Assembly: GCA_004802705.1 (NCBI GenBank)
Contig: SGPL01000208.1
Location: 1-53,128 of the forward strand
Source: Bondarzewia mesenterica
Lineage: Eukaryota > Basidiomycota > Agaricomycetes > Russulales > Bondarzewiaceae
Length of the DNA stretch: 53,128 bases
Direction: 5' to 3'
The position numbers and the translations under genes are program-made. Positions 49,862 through 53,128 of this stretch are shown one piece after another. Positions within the stretch are counted from its first letter, which is position 1, and each line of letters starts with the position of its first letter. The notes under the pieces are model-generated. The model was given only the letters and a program-made list of their open reading frames with translations, ran no database searches and was not told where the DNA came from.

Positions 49862-50961
49862 ATGGAATCCAAGCTGTAAGCCCCTTCGCCACTTATTTCC
49901 TTGCACCGTCTGAAGCCTTTCCAGAAAAGCCCTCAAGGTCGTCGACCTCAGAGATATCCTCGTCAAGGCCGCCGTCTCCGCCCCGGCAAAAGCCCCAAAG
50001 TCAGACCTCATTGCCAAAATCCTCGCCAGCCCCGCCGCGCTCGACACGTACAACCAAAAGTACCCTTCCGCGTCACCGCTCGTCAAATCTACCCCTCCCC
50101 CCGCCGTCACCCCCATCATTCGCAATGACGACTTGGTATGCACGCGGCATGCTCCCTTTATGACGCGTACTCACTTGTCCTTGTATTTCTAGCTCGCGCC
50201 CCCAGAAGAGTGCGCTGCACGTTCTTTGTCGCACTTTTTTTCGCGTGTCTCATACTATTCTTTTGTCAGGGTCGACTGGAACGTAGATGACACGACACTG
50301 GACAGCGTGGACGAAAACTCCAAACCTCCCACACTCGTCGCCTCTCCACAAAGGTCCCCAGTAGTTCCTCCCAAAACTGCACCCTCATCCGTGAGCATGA
50401 TCTCATCTCCCTTCTATTCCGCGGTACCGACTGCGTAACCAGATAGATACTGTGTCCAACACGGAGCCGACGCCAGCGGCAACCGCAAACCCTGCGCAGC
50501 CCGCCGCCCTCTCTACCGCAGACGAAGAACTCGAGAAGCGCAAGAAGCGGGCAGCGCGTTTCGGTATCCCGCTCGTCGAGGTCGCCGCCGTTTCGCAGCC
50601 GCGCAAGAAGGGCGTGGCCAGGGCCGCTGCTGCCGCCGTCGTTGTGAGTCTCGTATTTGTCATCCTTTCCCATGGTCGTCTATGTATTGACTGCGGCCTG
50701 TGATATCGAAGGACGGTGAGAAGCTGAGGGCACGCGCGGAGAAGTTTGGGACTGGCAAGCCTGTGCCAGCTGCTGCTGCTGCGGCACCCCCCCAGAGGGC
50801 AGAAGCGCGCTGCGCCCGTAGAAGAGGCCGATGCGGAGGAACTGGAGAAGAGGAGGAAACGTGCAGAACGGTTCAAGATGCCTACAGTCGTGCGTTTTTG
50901 TGACTGCTTCTCCGTAGGAATGCGTGTGCTGACGAGTGGTCTTCAGGACACGAAAGCTTGA
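49862..50961 (+). CDS. THO1: THO1/SARNP-like SAP-domain protein
   Basis: Exons 49862-49875, 49925-50135, 50193-50209, 50270-50390, 50443-50643, 50712-50889 and 50947-50961. The N-terminal SAP domain reads ESKLKALKVVDLRDILVKAAV and KSDLIAKILASPAAL. Downstream there are repeated helices of the Tho1/CIP29 type: ELEKRKKRAARFGIP, GEKLRARAEKFG and ELEKRRKRAERFKMP. These proteins bind RNA and the Sub2/UAP56 helicase in mRNA export; the repeats are the helicase-binding motifs in that family. A one-base frame change at the C7 run 50787-50793 is needed to reach the third repeat. The third exon is only 17 nt and the last 15 nt. The family assignment is secure; paralog identity is by similarity. Confidence 0.87.
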
Positions 50962-52051
50962 CGCGTCTGAAGCAGCGCGTGCATGTGCACATACTATACG
51001 CGTTGGTAGTGGGATTTCAGCTCTGCATTCTGACGTGCGGACCCGGGTTTTCTCCTTGTTTAATGTCCTTGCTCGTAAAGTATCATTCCTGCCCCGTCGC
51101 TCGATATACTCTTCTTAACTTGGACTGTCCATACCATGATGCTTCTCGTAATGGCATGCATCGGATTGCCTGTCGAAACGATGGTGCAGTTATTCTAAGG
51201 AGAGTCCCATTTGAGATCGTTTGCAGGACAGCTTTATTATATGCAGGACGCGTCCTGTGTCCTGTTGATACTCCCCGCGTGAGGCTAGGCGTTACGGTGG
51301 CTGTCCCTTGAAAGAACGGGATTGGTCATTGAGGGCGAACCAACGCGGATTGGTGGGTTCTAAGGTAATTTATTCCTACCTCCTCGACACTGTGTTACTA
51401 TGTAGCTGTGGAGACTGGCAAGTCGGGACCATCTCGGTCGGCCCATGCATCCCCTCACGCTGTTCATACTTTTGTTCTTCGGAAACGCTGCTAAAAGACC
51501 GACTGATTCACCAAGGTGTTAAATATGTACTGAGCTTCATCGCTCAGCTACGGAGGCGCCGGCGAGCACAGCCGGTTTAGTTTTGAAATTTGAAGGGGTG
51601 CAATTGGTGTCATGGTGAGCTCGGGAATAGTACCAGTAACTTGCATAGAAAATGCAAAGAGTCGACACATGCGGCAAAGACTGGTTATATGTACTGTGAA
51701 GTATGCGATCTCTTTCTTGTACGATTGTGAACCGTCGTGATAAGTACCGAAGTCAACCGGCTGTGTGTCGAGCACCCCGCGCGCGCTGCGCTCGTTCAAT
51801 TCGGCCAACAAGGCGATATCCTGATCAAACTCGCGCAGCAGCCGCCTGTGTGCACCGCCATGTCTCACCACTTACTGAGTTATCTTGGGATCCGCTTCGC
51901 CTTCTTCGAATACACGTTGTAATCTAAAACCCGGCACCCTGTGTGATTCACATTCTCTCTTGCTCCCCCTCCTCTCCCCCTCGCCAGCGCTTTCAATTCG
52001 TCTGATTTGCTTCCGATTTCATCCATCCACGCGGCTTGAGCTCGACCAGCC
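50962..52051. other. Intergenic region of 1.1 kb with an unexplained coding-like island
   Basis: Mostly featureless. A 14-bp perfect palindrome (CAGGACGCGTCCTG) lies at 51244-51257. From 51548 to 51922 both strands carry open frames with protein-like composition (plus: VQFGQQGDILIKLAQQPP; minus: LREFDQDIALLAELNERSA), which I cannot assign. CT-rich sequence at 51955-51990 precedes the next gene. Confidence 0.4.
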
Positions 52052-53128
52052 ATGGGGTTCTTCAGCGGCATCAAGTATTGGTTCTTCGAGCGTCATCGGT
52101 TCTGTTGTTGCCTCCCCGTGCGGGCGGGGGTCATCATCATGTCTTTCCTGAACCTGGTTGTATCTGCCCTTCTGTCCATCATCGTTTGGTACGAAGTTGC
52201 CAGTACGTCTATCTATCTCCTACTCGGAATTTATCAGTGATATGATTGACCGGTAATAATCGGTCTTGTGCAGGTACGCCAACATTGGATGGGACAGAGC
52301 GCGGTTCTTTCATCGGCATTGGGATCGTGGAGACGCTCTTAGCTCTCGTCTCCGTCCTCGGGTGCGTCAACTGTGAATGTGTTGCTGTGGGTGGCGGTAG
52401 TATACTCATATGTCTCACCGTTCGCACCGCAGGTTCGTGGGCGCCGTCGTGCGCAAGCAAAGTTTCGTCACCGTCTACTGCTACGCGCTCTACGTCCACT
52501 TTGTAATCAACCTCGCCGTCGCTGGGTACTTCCTCTATGTCATCCTCCATGCGGAGCAAGCGGACGCCGTCAAGGCTTGTAAGGATGCGATTCAGAACAC
52601 GGGCACGCAGGACCAGTGTTTGGGCCTGCTGCACATCGCTGCGGGGCTGTTTGGTGGACTTGCGGGGTTCCTGCTCCTCTTGGAACTGTGTACGTCACGT
52701 GTTACAGACTCGTCCTTGTCCTGTCCTTAGGGTTTGTGAGACTGACTGACGGCCGATGCGGCGCGTAGACGGCGCGCTCATGGCGACGCGCTACGTGCAC
52801 CAAGTGAAGACGGAGAAGCGCAAGGCGCGACTGCCGTTAAATCTGCGTAGGTCGACCGACGGGTCAGGCCTCATGTCTGGTTATGTCCGCTATACAGACG
52901 CGAACGGCGAGGCATGGTACGATCCTGTGGCGCCCAAGGATCACGAGCGGCCTGAGTCGATGTATAGTTATGCTGCGCCGTATCATGCGGCGGAAGTGGG
53001 TACGGCGTTCAGCCCGTCGCATCGTGCGGGTGTGCCGAGTGAGGAGTATGGGAGGGAGCGGTGGGCGTATGCGGGTGGTGAGGACGAGGAGAAGGGCGTA
53101 GGGAGTCGAGGGATGGACGTGGAGGTTG
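52052..53128 (+). CDS. Four-pass membrane protein of unknown function (3' end beyond window)
   Basis: Exons 52052-52202, 52274-52361, 52433-52689 and 52769 to the window end. It begins MGFFSGIKYWFFERHRFCCC with a Cys cluster (CCCLPVRAG) before the first membrane helix. Four hydrophobic segments follow: IIMSFLNLVVSALLSIIVWY, FIGIGIVETLLALVSVLG, VYCYALYVHFVINLAVAGYF and LHIAAGLFGGLAGFLLLLEL. The cytosol-facing tail has Lys/Arg near the membrane (KTEKRKARLPLNL) and a Tyr/Pro-rich part (YVRYTDANGEAWYDPV) ending in acid and Gly-rich sequence. This layout is common in fungal endomembrane or plasma-membrane proteins of unknown role; the juxtamembrane Cys cluster could be palmitoylated. No function is assigned and the C-terminus is missing. 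Confidence 0.75.

Overview
The window is nuclear DNA of a filamentous basidiomycete, most likely a mushroom-forming Agaricomycete. The evidence is gene density (about 20 genes in 53 kb on both strands), many short introns (mostly 45-70 bp, GT-AG, several GC-AG), very short divergent promoters, and protein families with fungal architecture (AIM41, OM14-like, HAP2, THO1-like, Rdh54/Tid1). I see no rRNA, tRNA, CRISPR array, insertion sequence or intact transposon. The species cannot be named from sequence alone.

Layout: the tail of an unidentified gene (3-86); a queuosine-salvage glycosylase QNG1 on the minus strand (1762-3588); AIM41/Yqey (4162-4951); an unidentified, possibly spliced gene (5348-5965); the ERAD ubiquitin ligase HRD1 on the minus strand (6138-9158); a membrane-anchored YtcJ-type amidohydrolase (9992-12714); an assembly gap (13117-13458); then two homologous-recombination genes in tandem, RDH54/TID1 (to 18394) and the Holliday-junction resolvase GEN1/YEN1 (18816-21728). 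Next come CLIP-170 (22012-26388), an OM14-like mitochondrial outer-membrane protein (26697-27696), eIF3c (28388-31256), eIF2B gamma on the minus strand (32202-34163), a divergent GCK-III/Ste20 kinase (34335-37393), APS kinase on the minus strand (37614-38447), a CLASP-like TOG protein on the minus strand (39110-41731), a divergent alanyl-tRNA synthetase (41908-45586), ribosomal protein uS13/RPS18 (46194-46856), an acidic protein of unknown function (47160-48075), HAP2/NF-YA on the minus strand (48447-49732), a divergent THO1/SARNP-like SAP protein (49862-50961) and the start of a four-pass membrane protein (52052 to the window end).

Most genes are housekeeping and unrelated to their neighbours. 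The exceptions are the RDH54-GEN1 pair, which act early and late in recombination, and the presence of both CLIP-170 and a CLASP. The points most worth checking are a duplicated N-terminal module in RDH54 that includes its intron, C-terminal SUMO-interaction-like motifs and paired MluI-box promoter elements in GEN1, two in-frame starts in the alanyl-tRNA synthetase consistent with dual targeting, tandem SxIP motifs in CLIP-170, four GC-AG introns, tiny exons, and a hairpin-rich long intron in QNG1.

Data quality limits the annotation. Ambiguous bases are scattered from 10.7 to 13.5 kb. At least seven genes need a one-base frame correction, five of these in homopolymer runs, which looks like sequencing error rather than gene decay. 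I found no clear candidate for an entirely new biological system.
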